Positions 33,183 through 43,018 are shown, counted from the first letter of the stretch. The stretch: 64,000 nt of DNA from Cytophagales bacterium (GCA_004294445.1 REAZ01000005.1:62001-126000), one strand, 5' to 3'. Translations and numbers: made by a program. The notes: generated by a model from the sequence alone, not told the origin.

Positions 33183-33388
33183 TTTAGTTTGATTTTTTTT
33201 ACCTAAATAAATAAGACTCTATGCAATAAGGTAGCCAAATGAAGGAGTATATTTTAAATTTTTGAGGCAGGGGAAGTGCTTTTGTCCTTAAAATAACTAA
33301 TATTGTGTAACCTAAGCCTAAAAACAGCGTAAAATTAATAAAAGTATTATTATAAATAGCTTTAATCTTTCTAAGCGTGTAGGACATA

Positions 33389-33922
33389 ATGACAGAAGAC
33401 GAAATCATCAAAAGACTTATTCACTCAAACGACACTTCGGCATTTTCCATTCTATACGACAAATATGCAGATAAGATTTACTATAAATGTCTTTCGCTTG
33501 TAAAAGATAAACAGTTAGCCCAAGATTTAACACATGATATTTTTGTAAAAATTTTTGTTACAATCAGAAAATTTAATTTTCAATCTTCTTTTGCTACTTG
33601 GATATATAGGATTACTTATAATTTTTGTATCGACTTTATCAGAAAACAACAAAAACAGCAGGTTACACGTTTAGATGAGGAGGAAGATTATGTAGATGAT
33701 GACATTGGGGACGAGGAGTTGTTTGCAATTTCTGTGGATAAGCTGGAGGTTATATTGGCACAGATACCCTCTGAAGACAAAGCTATTTTGCTCATGAAAT
33801 ACCAAGATGAACTTTCACTCAAAGATATTATGCAACTGCTCGATATATCGGAAAGTGCTACAAAAATGAGAATCAAAAGAGCAAAAGAAAAAGTAATAAC
33901 ACTAAGTAAATCAATAAATTAG
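33389..33922 (+). CDS. ECF-type RNA polymerase sigma factor
   Basis: A 177-residue sigma-70 family protein with region 2 (AFSILYDKYADKIYYKCLSLVKDKQLAQDLTHDIFVKIF and FATWIYRITYNFCIDFIRK) and region 4 (LILA..IPSEDKAILLMKY and LKDIMQLLDISESATKMRIKRAKEK). An acidic linker (EEEDYVDDDIGDEE) joins them. No typical anti-sigma gene follows. Instead, a 66-residue unknown protein begins 42 bp downstream, in the position normally taken by the regulator. It probably controls a small stress or surface regulon. Confidence 0.9.
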   Translation: MTEDEIIKRLIHSNDTSAFSILYDKYADKIYYKCLSLVKDKQLAQDLTHDIFVKIFVTIRKFNFQSSFATWIYRITYNFCIDFIRKQQKQQVTRLDEEEDYVDDDIGDEELFAISVDKLEVILAQIPSEDKAILLMKYQDELSLKDIMQLLDISESATKMRIKRAKEKVITLSKSIN

Positions 33923-33963
33923 AAAATAATAACACCTTTGTAACTGTATAATCTAAGACGAAT

Positions 33964-34164
33964 ATGAGTCAAAATCCGTTTAAGCAGCTTGCAATTAAAA
34001 AAGAGCAAAAACTACCAGATAGTTTCAAAACTGAGGTAATGGAGAGTGTAGAAACTGCCAAAATTGTGCTTGGCATCGCCGATTTGTTTACTTTTAAAAT
34101 GGGAGAAACTTTTACAGGTATCTTCCGCACTCAAAACTTCGACAATAAAAACAAGAAGCCATAA
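33964..34164 (+). CDS. Small unknown protein following the ECF sigma gene
   Basis: A 66-residue basic protein, MSQNPFKQLAIKKEQKLPDS at its start, with a predicted helix VMESVETAKIVLGIADLFTFKMG. It has no membrane helix and no zinc-binding anti-sigma motif. Its position directly after the sigma factor suggests co-regulation, and small proteins with this opening are seen after sigma genes in other Cytophagales. I do not know its function. It ends 12 bp before the convergent GAF sensor gene. Confidence 0.65.
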   Translation: MSQNPFKQLAIKKEQKLPDSFKTEVMESVETAKIVLGIADLFTFKMGETFTGIFRTQNFDNKNKKP

Positions 34165-34175
34165 ATTTGGATACT

Positions 34176-35996
34176 TTAGTCATTTTTTAATTTTGCTATT
34201 TGTTCCAGCAGTTCTTTTTCTTTCTTCTTAAAATCTTCCATTACTTTAGCCATTAGCCGTTTTTGCTGGTCTATGAGCAGTTTGGTACGTTTCTGTTCTT
34301 CTTCTCTAATGTGTTCTATCTTGTCTTTGGTAAGTTCTATTTCGTGCATCTGCTTGTGCAATTCTTGCTGCTGTAGAGCCAATTCTGCATTTTTTATTTG
34401 TAGTTCTTCTCCTTGTTTTCTTGATTTTTCCATTGCCTTTTGCAAGATTCGCTCATTAGACATTAGCTTTTGGTTTGAGATTTCGACCTCTTGTTGTTTT
34501 TGCCTCATTTGCTCTTGGGTAGCGATAAGTTCTTCTACATTTTGTCGCATTTCTTCTTCTTGGGTGCGTAGCATTTCACTTTGCTCTTGGCTTTCTCGGA
34601 GTAGGGCAGCTGTTTTCTCATTGATTTTTACTGTTGCTATAGTAGCGGCTATATTTTCGGCTATTTTTTCCAAGAACTCCATCTGATAATCTTCAAAACT
34701 TTCGAATGATGCTATTTCTATCACTCCAAAGACTCTTTCGTTAATTTTGAGGGGAATGATGAGTAGCTGCGAAGGAGTAGCCTCCCCAAGACCAGAAGTA
34801 ATCGTTACGTATCCATCAGGAATTTCTTTTAGGTATAAAATATCTTTCTCTATAAAAGCTTGTCCAAGCAAACCGTCTCCTAAAGGCACTGCCCTTTCTA
34901 CAAATCTTTTTCGCTCGTAGGCATAGCTTGCTAAGAGTTCAAGCGTATTGGCATCCTCATTGTGTGCAAAAAGCCCACCCTGATTAGCACCCACATATTT
35001 GACCAACTGGGAAATAATAGTGTCTGCTAAGATTTGGCGGTCTTGGTCGTCTATGCGCAATATAGCAGCAAATTTAGCTAACCCTTCGTTAATCCATTTG
35101 CGTTTTTGTTCTTCCTCATTAACTTTTAGCAGGTTATTTCGCATTTCTAAGAGTGAATATGCAAGCATATCTTTGTCGCTTCTTGCTTCTAAGGAGGCAT
35201 TAAAATTGCTATTGCCGATGCTTTCCGCAAACTTCGTTATTTTTTCAAGCCCGAAAGTAATTTCATTCAAGGCATTGAATATGATATTTACCTCATTAGT
35301 ATCTGTTTTTGTATCACTCAATACAAATTCGCCTTTTGCAATACTTTTCGCTTGAGATGCCACAGAGAGGAGAGGCTTGAGAATAAAATTGGCTACGCGA
35401 TAGTATTCGAAGCAAACGAAGGCAATGAGCATCAAGCATAATAATAGCAAATATTGAAGGTGTTGGTTGGTTAGTTGCTGTAAAATAGAGTAATAATGGT
35501 CTGAGAGTTCTTTAATTACACCTTTGATTTTGCCCACATTATTCACAATATACTGCTGTGCTGCTTCGTCTATTTGGTCGTGTGGATTTTTAGTAATTTT
35601 CTGCAAGTTTTCTTTGTAGCCGTTCCATTCTGCCTCCAGCTGTGAAATAAGATTCCTACTTTTTTCGTCTTCAAATGGATTTACTTCCGTAAGTGTGGCT
35701 CTGAAGTCTAACTCCCCGCCTACTTTGAGTAGAGTGAGATAGGCTTCAAAATCAGTAATATCGTTGTTAATGTCTATGATTGCCGTTCTTTCCCCGTCTG
35801 CATAATTGAGCGCATGAAAACTCAAGGAAGTTGCAGCCTGCTCCAAGCGAACTGCAAGTTCAAGATTAGTTACCTTTTCAGCACCTCTCAGATAATTATA
35901 GATAAGCAATGAGATACCTATGATGATGAAGAATAGTACAATGCCAGAAAACAGTATTAGCCGCTGCCTAAAATTTAGTTTTTCCATATTTCCCAA
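34176..35996 (-). CDS. Membrane GAF sensor with long coiled coil, no output enzyme
   Basis: A 606-residue protein. TM1 is at about 11-33, followed by a periplasmic helical sensor region (about 34-180, CHASE3/4HB-like), TM2 at about 183-205, HAMP at about 205-260, a linker, and a GAF domain at about 320-455 (GLLGQAFIEKDILYL, SQLLIIPLKINERVFGVIEIA). The final 150 residues form a Glu/Gln/Lys-rich coiled coil starting LRTQEEEMRQNVEELIATQE. There is no kinase, cyclase or phosphatase domain. Such proteins are frequent in Cytophagales, often with an output module after the same coiled-coil motif. Here the signal presumably passes through a partner. Confidence 0.82.
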   Translation of the reverse strand: MGNMEKLNFRQRLILFSGIVLFFIIIGISLLIYNYLRGAEKVTNLELAVRLEQAATSLSFHALNYADGERTAIIDINNDITDFEAYLTLLKVGGELDFRATLTEVNPFEDEKSRNLISQLEAEWNGYKENLQKITKNPHDQIDEAAQQYIVNNVGKIKGVIKELSDHYYSILQQLTNQHLQYLLLLCLMLIAFVCFEYYRVANFILKPLLSVASQAKSIAKGEFVLSDTKTDTNEVNIIFNALNEITFGLEKITKFAESIGNSNFNASLEARSDKDMLAYSLLEMRNNLLKVNEEEQKRKWINEGLAKFAAILRIDDQDRQILADTIISQLVKYVGANQGGLFAHNEDANTLELLASYAYERKRFVERAVPLGDGLLGQAFIEKDILYLKEIPDGYVTITSGLGEATPSQLLIIPLKINERVFGVIEIASFESFEDYQMEFLEKIAENIAATIATVKINEKTAALLRESQEQSEMLRTQEEEMRQNVEELIATQEQMRQKQQEVEISNQKLMSNERILQKAMEKSRKQGEELQIKNAELALQQQELHKQMHEIELTKDKIEHIREEEQKRTKLLIDQQKRLMAKVMEDFKKKEKELLEQIAKLKND

Positions 35997-36231
35997 TTAT
36001 ATTGAGATGAAATTTGTGATTTATGAGGGGAAATGATTCTATTGCAATGTTACAAATTTTTTTGATAAATTACAGTTGCTTTTGTATCAAATTTTAATTT
36101 TTTTTACAGTTTTCTTGATAATTTTTTGCAAAAATAAGATTATTTAAAGAAAACTTAGCTTCAAGAAGTAAATGCAACTAAATTTAATTTATAGCAAAGC
36201 TATGCCCCCGAAGGTTTAGTTTCTCTGAAAA

Positions 36232-38652
36232 CTAAAACCTCAAACTCAACTGCATCAGGAAGTTAAAACCCGCCTGTGGGTAATAATAATTCTGGCGAAC
36301 TGTCTGGCTTTCATAAATATAGCCATAAGTATAGCCGTTCGATTCGTACAAAGTATTGAAAACATTATTGAGTAAAACTGAAATACCTACGTTTTTAATT
36401 GCCTTTGGAATGCTGAAATTGTACGAAAGGCGGATGTCGTTGGTAAAATAAGGATTCAATTTTCTGTTCTCACTCTGCGTATTATCCAAATATTGCTTGC
36501 CTACGTATTTGCTCAAAAGGGCAATATTGAAATCTTTGAACAGATTGAAATTCAGGCTTGAAGCGGCAATCATAGCAGGCGAAAAAGCGATATCAGCGTT
36601 TGAATAGCTCACTTTTTCCTGCTCTCCTGTATCATAATTGTCCAAGAACTCAACAGAATTTGCAATTTTATTTTGGCTCAAAGTCATGTTTGCTTCCCAT
36701 TTGATTTTATTTGAAATTTGCCAGCCCCCAACTATCTCTATACCAGTCCGATAGCTTTTGTCTATATTGCTACGAGTATAGCCGCCTACGTCATTGATTT
36801 GCCCTGTGAGAACTAACTGATTTCTGTAGTTCATATAGTAGTAATTTGCTGATAATGAAAATTTTGAAAAGATAGCACTGTAGCCGATTTCTAAGTTTTG
36901 CAAGGTTTCATTTTTTGGGCGACTTTGCGGCGTGGATTGTGTAAAATCATCACGATTTGGCTCTCTGTTTCCTATTGCATAAGAAGCGTAAAATTCGTGA
37001 TTGTCAAGCAGATACCTTGCGCCAAACTTTGGATTAAAAAAAGTATAATTTGCTGTTTGCGTTACATTTTCGCTTTTGTTATTAAAACCTAAGAATGAGT
37101 AATTTACATTTCGAACTTGCAAATCTACAAAGCCAAAAAAGTTTTCAGTAAAGCCATAATTTGCTTTGGCAAAAGTATTAAAATCTGTTTTTGTTGCGTC
37201 ATTGTCATAGTAGCGATGTCTCATATCTCCGTTGCTGGCAAACTTTGCCCAAATCACCTCGCCAAAGTGCTTGCCTTCGTACCTATTTAGCGCACCGCCT
37301 AATTGGAAATCCAATTTTTCATCTTTGTAATTCAGGTTATAAGTCCAGCCATAAAAATCATTGTCTAACCAACGGCGGCGAATTAAATCTGTTTTTGTGA
37401 TGGTTTCATTGCCAATTTTTACATTTTCTAAACCATATTTACTCAATTTCTCTTCTGCCTTGTACTGCTCAAAGTAACCTCTGCCTTTGGTGTAGTGCAG
37501 GGCTGTATTCAGTTTCCATTTATCCCCAATATTTTGATTATAAATAAGTTGGTAGTGGTCTTGCTGATAATTATCAATTTCATTTTCGTAGGTAAGTTCG
37601 TTGTAAGTGCGATTTCCCTGCTGCAAAACTTCTGCAGGAACGCCATTCCACGCTTGGTAGGTGCGTTCCTGCCCCGAAAAAACATTAGCGGTAAGGCTTC
37701 CCTTTTTTAGCTCATAAATACCTGATAGATAAAAGGATTTCAAATCAGAAAAAGCCCTATCAATGAAGCCATCGGAACTGATTTTGGACAAACGCCCCAT
37801 CATACGGAAGTTGCCAATTTTGCCTGTGTGAAAAATGGCGTTGTGCTTCCAAGTGTTGAAAGAACCGTAGGCGTTGTTGATTTCCACGCCCGCCTGCGTA
37901 GAGGGTGCATCAGTAGAAATATTTACACTTGCGCCAAAAGCACTGCCGCCGTTTGTGGAAGTGCCTACGCCTCGCTGAATCTGCAAACTGCTCACATTGC
38001 TGGCAAAATCGGGCATATTTACCCAAAAAACGCCCTGCGACTCGGAGTCGTTCAAAGGTATTCCGTTGATAGTAACGTTGATACGAGTGGCATCACTGCC
38101 TCTGATACGCATACCCGTATAGCCTACGCCCGCCCCCGCATCAGTGGTTGTAACCATTGAAGGTGTAAAATTTAGGAGAATCGGCAAGTCTTGAGCAAGA
38201 TTTTGTTTTTGAAGGTCTTGCTTGGTGATTAGCTGGTTAGTGATTGGAATATATCTTATAGGGAAACAATCAAGAGTTACAATTTCTCTCAATAATAATT
38301 CATCTGGCTGCATAAAGATATCAACTATTAAATCTCTATTAATTGTAAATTGTTTCTCAACACTTTTAAATCCAACAAAAGAAAAAATCATGGTGTAATT
38401 TCCTTCTAAATTCTCTAATCTATAATATCCATTAATATCTGAAATTGTGCCTCCATTAGTATTTTTTATGGCAATATTTACCCCTCCTAATGGTTGTTTA
38501 TCTTCTCCAGAAATTACCTTTCCCGAAATAGTGAACTGTGCTTGGGCGGAAAGGGCGAAGAATAATAAAAGGAGTGTTAGTAGCCTATAGACTCTAAAAA
38601 TGGTTAATTTTTTTTGTAAAAAGATATAACCTTTGAATGATAAAATTTTCAT
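36232..38652 (-). CDS. TonB-dependent outer-membrane receptor, probably for thiamin
   Basis: An 806-residue receptor. A signal peptide near residues 18-38 precedes a CarboxypepD_reg-like domain (ISGKVISGEDKQPLGGVNI to about 115), the plug domain (TKQDLQKQNLAQDLPILLN, GMRIRGSDATRINVTINGIPL) and a beta barrel ending in the outer-membrane signature QLSLRF. The plug carries the usual IQRGVGTSTNGGSAFGASVNI. A TPP riboswitch 170 bp upstream on the same strand indicates control by thiamin pyrophosphate, so the substrate is likely thiamin or a related vitamer or precursor. No inner-membrane partner (PnuT, thiaminase) is adjacent in the window. Confidence 0.88.
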   Translation of the reverse strand: MKILSFKGYIFLQKKLTIFRVYRLLTLLLLFFALSAQAQFTISGKVISGEDKQPLGGVNIAIKNTNGGTISDINGYYRLENLEGNYTMIFSFVGFKSVEKQFTINRDLIVDIFMQPDELLLREIVTLDCFPIRYIPITNQLITKQDLQKQNLAQDLPILLNFTPSMVTTTDAGAGVGYTGMRIRGSDATRINVTINGIPLNDSESQGVFWVNMPDFASNVSSLQIQRGVGTSTNGGSAFGASVNISTDAPSTQAGVEINNAYGSFNTWKHNAIFHTGKIGNFRMMGRLSKISSDGFIDRAFSDLKSFYLSGIYELKKGSLTANVFSGQERTYQAWNGVPAEVLQQGNRTYNELTYENEIDNYQQDHYQLIYNQNIGDKWKLNTALHYTKGRGYFEQYKAEEKLSKYGLENVKIGNETITKTDLIRRRWLDNDFYGWTYNLNYKDEKLDFQLGGALNRYEGKHFGEVIWAKFASNGDMRHRYYDNDATKTDFNTFAKANYGFTENFFGFVDLQVRNVNYSFLGFNNKSENVTQTANYTFFNPKFGARYLLDNHEFYASYAIGNREPNRDDFTQSTPQSRPKNETLQNLEIGYSAIFSKFSLSANYYYMNYRNQLVLTGQINDVGGYTRSNIDKSYRTGIEIVGGWQISNKIKWEANMTLSQNKIANSVEFLDNYDTGEQEKVSYSNADIAFSPAMIAASSLNFNLFKDFNIALLSKYVGKQYLDNTQSENRKLNPYFTNDIRLSYNFSIPKAIKNVGISVLLNNVFNTLYESNGYTYGYIYESQTVRQNYYYPQAGFNFLMQLSLRF

Positions 38653-38760
38653 AAACGTTAAATTTAATAAAATGATGATTTATTAAATTAACTTATGGGA
38701 AATGTGGCGAGAATGACTTGAAAATAATGATGAATTATGAATTACAAATAATAAAACATT

Positions 38761-38794
38761 AATAATGAGAATATTAGAGAAAAAACTCATCATT
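38761..38794 (-). promoter_or_regulatory. Possible expression-platform hairpin of the TPP riboswitch
   Basis: On the minus strand AATGATGAG (38794-38786) can pair with CTCATTATT (38769-38761) with one G-T wobble, followed by a T-rich stretch (AATGTTTTATTATTTG). It lies between the aptamer and the receptor start and could act as a conditional terminator. An AT-rich loop of 16 nt makes this tentative. Confidence 0.3.
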
Positions 38795-38822
38795 CATAAC
38801 TTATAATTCCTAATTTCTTCCA

Positions 38823-38905
38823 AAACTTCCTTCGCAGGCATTATCCTGTTCAGGTTCGATGGGTATCATCTCAGCCCCCCTTTTTCAAGGGAAACACCCC
38901 AGTTT
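38823..38905 (-). promoter_or_regulatory. TPP (thi box) riboswitch
   Basis: The minus strand shows the conserved aptamer in full: GGGGTG, then GGGCTGAGATGATACCC, then GAACCTGAACAGGATAATGC followed by CTGCGAAGGAA. The P1 stem is AAACT (38905-38901) with AGTTT (38827-38823). The distance to the receptor start at 38652 is 170 nt. This places the downstream TonB receptor under repression by thiamin pyrophosphate. Confidence 0.95.
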
Positions 38906-39162
38906 GTTAACTTTGGGACAAAAGTAGGCAACGGATTAGACAAAACAAGGAAAAAATTGCGTTTTTTTGATAATTTTTATTTCTAAGTAATATTTATCTT
39001 ATCTTTTGTAAGATAAGATGTAAAAAAATTAGTAAGATTGTGGGCTGTAGCAAATGACTTCCCCAATTTACCTCCGTTATTTAGTGTAAGATTTTTAAAT
39101 TATATTAACTATATTTGGAAAATTTCTATTTTTGTATGGATATATTTTCCAGCCCTTATTTA

Positions 39163-42100
39163 ATGACGGCAACTATTTATTTTTCTCATTTTCTATTGTT
39201 CGTATTTCGCTTACTCTTTAGGCGAAGACTTTTTCTGATTGCTTTATTTTTGTTCTCTTTCTTGACTATAGCTAACATATCTACTTTATTTTCTCAGTCT
39301 TTAGACCCCAATAAATCTCTCACCCAATACATTATTCATAAATGGACTACCGAAAATGGTCTTCCTTCTAATACTTTAAATAAAATTATTCAGACCAAAG
39401 ATGGATACATTTGGTTAGCGGGCTATAACGGATTAGTACGTTTTGATGGTACGAATTTTACTGTTTTTAATAAGCAAAATACCCCCTCTTTTCTCATTAA
39501 TTCTATTTCAGACTTATATGAGGCTTCAGATAATTACCTTTGGATAGGTACGGCGGGGGGCGGATTGCTCATTCGCGAGAGAGATAGCTTCCGAACCCTA
39601 CAAACTAAAACGTCTTTTAACTATGCAGTAGAAAAAATTTTCAAAGACAAGTCGAATAGACTTTGGGTTGGAACGAGAGGCGAGGGTATTTTTGCTTTTG
39701 AGGGTGGCGATTTCAAGACCTATAATGCAATAGAACCTCTGAGGGATGTTTCGGTCAAAACGATTGCCCAAGACCACAAAAACACTATCTGGTTTGGAAC
39801 AGAGGGCAAAGGAGTAGTAAGACTGCTCGAAGATGAAACTTTTGACGATTTTACAGAAAAAGACGGATTGCCCGATAATACAGTCAACCACCTTACTTTA
39901 GATAGCAAAAATACCCTTTGGGTGGCTACAAACAAGGGATTAAGTTGGTTTGATGGCAGAAAATTTAATACCGTTCCCTCTCTGGAAGACATCACAATAA
40001 CAAAAATAATCATAGACAAGTATGAATGTATTTGGCTTGGCACTACCAAAGGGCTTTATCGCCTAAAACCAGACAAAAATGGAGGGTGGGTAACAGAAAT
40101 GCTTTCGGAAGAGGGTGGGCTGCCCTACAAAGAGATTACAGATTTGATTTTTGACAAAGAAGGTAATTTATGGATTGCTACTTATAGAGGAGGGCTTTGT
40201 CGGATTCAAGACGGCAAGTTTACCAATTTTACCGTTCGCGATGGCATGGTTTCCCAACCTGTGAGTAGTATATGCGAGTATAAGATAGGGCAGTTTTTGG
40301 TTGGTACAGATGTTGGCATTATCCACGTCATTTCTGGTAATCAGATAAGTAATTTAAAAATAAAAAAGAATCTTGGTACAGAAAGAATTAGACATCTTTT
40401 CAAGGATAGCAGGCAAAATAGCTGGGTAAGCACTTACAAAGGGCTCCTCAAGATTAGTGCGCAAGGAGAAGAAACTTTTTTTCAAGAAGAAAATGGCTTG
40501 CCCGATAATCAGGTTCGCTTAGTCTATGAAGATAGCAAAGGGGCTATTTGGGTGGGAACGAAAACAGGCGGTTTGCTAAAAATGACTATTTCTGGCGAAA
40601 AGAAAATTTACAATAAGCTGAATATTTTGCGGTCTAACTACATTATGTCCATTGATGAAGACCGCAAAGGCAATATGATTGTGGGGACAAATGAATCGGG
40701 GCTGATGATAATCTCTCCCCAAGAAAAAATGACACTCATTACTATCAAAGATGGGCTTTCAAGCAATACTATTTTTAATACCTATATCGACAAAGAAAAT
40801 CGGATATGGATTACAACAGGAAGTGGGTTAAGTGTCATTATAAATGACAAGGTGTATGCACTCACCATCAAAAATGGATTCCCAGAAGATGCACCTGTAG
40901 ATATTTTAGAAGATGACTTAGGAAATTTTTGGATGCCTACTCCCAAAGGTATTCTGAAAATGAGTAAACAAAATCTATTAGATTTTATTGGTAAAAAAAC
41001 AAGGGTTTTTGATTATGAATATTACGGCAAGTATGATGGCATGAACAACGAAGAATGCACAGGTTCAGCAAAGTCCATTAAATCTTCTGATGGTCGTTTG
41101 TGGTTTCCTACATTAGGAGGCGTAGCCATGATTGACCCCTTGAAAATAAAAAAAAATATATTATCTCCTCCCGTAGATATTTTCAAAGTAGTAATAGATA
41201 ATAGTATAGAGGTTTCTCCTCATCTTCCTATTACTTTGCTCCCCGACCAGCAGCGTATTATGTTCCAATATGCAGCCTTAAGTTTTTCTTCTCCTGAAAA
41301 AATTAAGTTTCGGTATAGGCTCAAAAATTATGATAGTGAATGGATAGATGCAGGCAAGGAAAGGCAAGCTGTTTATACTAATTTGCCTCCTAACGACTAT
41401 GTTTTTGAAGTTATTGCGGCAAATGAAGACGGAATCTGGAATCAAATGGGTGATAGTGTACGACTTGTGGTAAAGCCACAACTTTACCAGACCATAGGCT
41501 TCTATATTATAATAAGTGTGCTTTTTGTATTAGCTACAGTAAGCCTATATGCGTGGCGAGTAAATACTATCAAACTTCGGAGTGAGGAGTTAGAACGATT
41601 GGTCGCACAGCGAACAGTAGAGCTAAGTGCTCAAAAAGAAGAAATGGAAGCCCAAAACAAACACATTGAAGAGCAGAAAGAGCAGCTTCAGGAGGCTTAT
41701 GAAGACATAAAAATAGTAAGTGATATTGGGCAAAAAGTTACAGCCTTGCTCAACTTAAACGAATTGGTAAGCACGCTTTATGTAAGCATTAATAGCATGA
41801 TGCAAGCAGAGGGTTTCGGCATAGGCGTACTTAATACTCACATGCAGCGCATTGAGTTCAAGAATTACATAGAAAACAACAAAAGTTCGGATCATTTCTT
41901 CGAGATGGCAGAAAAAAATTTCCTCTCCGTACAATGCTTGGACAGGCGAGAAATCATCATGATAAACGACCTTCTTAGCGAATACAAGAGCTACATCAGC
42001 GAGCCAAAAATACGCGGAGAGCAGTACCCACAATCTGTTATCTATCTGCCCTTACTCTTTGAAAACAAGCCTCTCGGCGTTATTACCGTACAGAGTTTTG

Positions 42101-42990
42101 AAAAAGATGCTTACAATGAGCATCATAAAACACTTCTGCAAACTTTGGCTTCTTATATTTCTATAGCGCTGGAAAATACCAATGCGTATAAAATTATTCA
42201 AGAAAAAAATGAAAGTATTACGGACAGCATTCGCTACGGCTTAACCATTCAGCAAGCTGCCCTCCCCTCCAACGAAAAAATCAATGAAGCTTTGCACGAG
42301 TATTTTACCATTTTCAAACCGAGAGATATTGTTTCAGGGGACTTTTATTGGTTCAATCATGTGGGCGACCGTATTTATTTGGCAGTAGTAGATTGTACGG
42401 GGCATGGCGTACCTGGGGCTTTTATGAGTATGCTGGGTATTACCTTTCTGAATGAAATTATCAATGTGCAGCAGGTTTTCTCGCCTGCCAAAATCTTGGA
42501 GCTTTTACACTTAAATATACGCAATGCACTTAACCAAGATGAAGCCAAAAATACAGATGGTATGGATATAGCTATCTGTCTATTTGAACCAGCGATGAAT
42601 TTCTATGAACCACCCGAAGAATATGAGATGCACCTTACTTTTGCAGGAGCAAAATTACCCATTTACTACGTCAAAGATGGTCAGTTCAATGAAATAAGAG
42701 GCACGCTCAAGTCCGTTGGCGGAAGGCAAAAAGAGAGTTATAGGGAATTTGCGGAATCCAAAATAAAACTTATGATGGGAGATAGTATATACTTACATAC
42801 TGACGGACTCGTTGACCAAAATGACCCAAAGGGTAATCGCTTTGGAAGCATGAAAGTAAAAGAACTTATCCAAAAGTACCATAAGTTTTCGATGGCAGAG
42901 CAAAGAGAACGTTTTATGGATGCATTGGAAAGCCACAGAGATGGAGTACTACAGCGAGATGATATTACCTTGGTAGGTTTACGACTCTGA
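39163..42990 (+). CDS. Two-component-type propeller, GAF and SpoIIE phosphatase protein
   Basis: About 1275 residues. An N-terminal signal/anchor (RLFLIALFLFSFLTIANIS) is followed by some 14 reg_prop beta-propeller blades (for example GYIWLAGYNGLVRFDG, NTLWVATNKGLSWFDG), a Y_Y_Y domain (about 715-790), one TM (QTIGFYIIISVLFVLATV), a coiled coil, a GAF domain (about 865-1030) and a C-terminal SpoIIE-type PP2C phosphatase (SGDFYWF, VDCTGHGVPGAFMSM, LHTDGLVDQ). The frame is open back to a TTG at 39115 and has an ATG at 39136. I chose ATG 39163 because TATTTTTG, a -7-like motif, sits at 39127-39134. It should sense a periplasmic ligand and dephosphorylate an anti-sigma antagonist-type target. Confidence 0.88.
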   Translation: MTATIYFSHFLLFVFRLLFRRRLFLIALFLFSFLTIANISTLFSQSLDPNKSLTQYIIHKWTTENGLPSNTLNKIIQTKDGYIWLAGYNGLVRFDGTNFTVFNKQNTPSFLINSISDLYEASDNYLWIGTAGGGLLIRERDSFRTLQTKTSFNYAVEKIFKDKSNRLWVGTRGEGIFAFEGGDFKTYNAIEPLRDVSVKTIAQDHKNTIWFGTEGKGVVRLLEDETFDDFTEKDGLPDNTVNHLTLDSKNTLWVATNKGLSWFDGRKFNTVPSLEDITITKIIIDKYECIWLGTTKGLYRLKPDKNGGWVTEMLSEEGGLPYKEITDLIFDKEGNLWIATYRGGLCRIQDGKFTNFTVRDGMVSQPVSSICEYKIGQFLVGTDVGIIHVISGNQISNLKIKKNLGTERIRHLFKDSRQNSWVSTYKGLLKISAQGEETFFQEENGLPDNQVRLVYEDSKGAIWVGTKTGGLLKMTISGEKKIYNKLNILRSNYIMSIDEDRKGNMIVGTNESGLMIISPQEKMTLITIKDGLSSNTIFNTYIDKENRIWITTGSGLSVIINDKVYALTIKNGFPEDAPVDILEDDLGNFWMPTPKGILKMSKQNLLDFIGKKTRVFDYEYYGKYDGMNNEECTGSAKSIKSSDGRLWFPTLGGVAMIDPLKIKKNILSPPVDIFKVVIDNSIEVSPHLPITLLPDQQRIMFQYAALSFSSPEKIKFRYRLKNYDSEWIDAGKERQAVYTNLPPNDYVFEVIAANEDGIWNQMGDSVRLVVKPQLYQTIGFYIIISVLFVLATVSLYAWRVNTIKLRSEELERLVAQRTVELSAQKEEMEAQNKHIEEQKEQLQEAYEDIKIVSDIGQKVTALLNLNELVSTLYVSINSMMQAEGFGIGVLNTHMQRIEFKNYIENNKSSDHFFEMAEKNFLSVQCLDRREIIMINDLLSEYKSYISEPKIRGEQYPQSVIYLPLLFENKPLGVITVQSFEKDAYNEHHKTLLQTLASYISIALENTNAYKIIQEKNESITDSIRYGLTIQQAALPSNEKINEALHEYFTIFKPRDIVSGDFYWFNHVGDRIYLAVVDCTGHGVPGAFMSMLGITFLNEIINVQQVFSPAKILELLHLNIRNALNQDEAKNTDGMDIAICLFEPAMNFYEPPEEYEMHLTFAGAKLPIYYVKDGQFNEIRGTLKSVGGRQKESYREFAESKIKLMMGDSIYLHTDGLVDQNDPKGNRFGSMKVKELIQKYHKFSMAEQRERFMDALESHRDGVLQRDDITLVGLRL

Positions 42991-43010
42991 GGTTTTTTCT
43001 AAAAAATCCT

Positions 43011-43018
43011 TATATTTG
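43011..43018 (+). promoter_or_regulatory. Putative -7 element of the UspA gene
   Basis: TATATTTG, a full match to TAnnTTTG, between the phosphatase stop codon (42990) and the ATG at 43102. No -33 box is evident. Confidence 0.4.
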
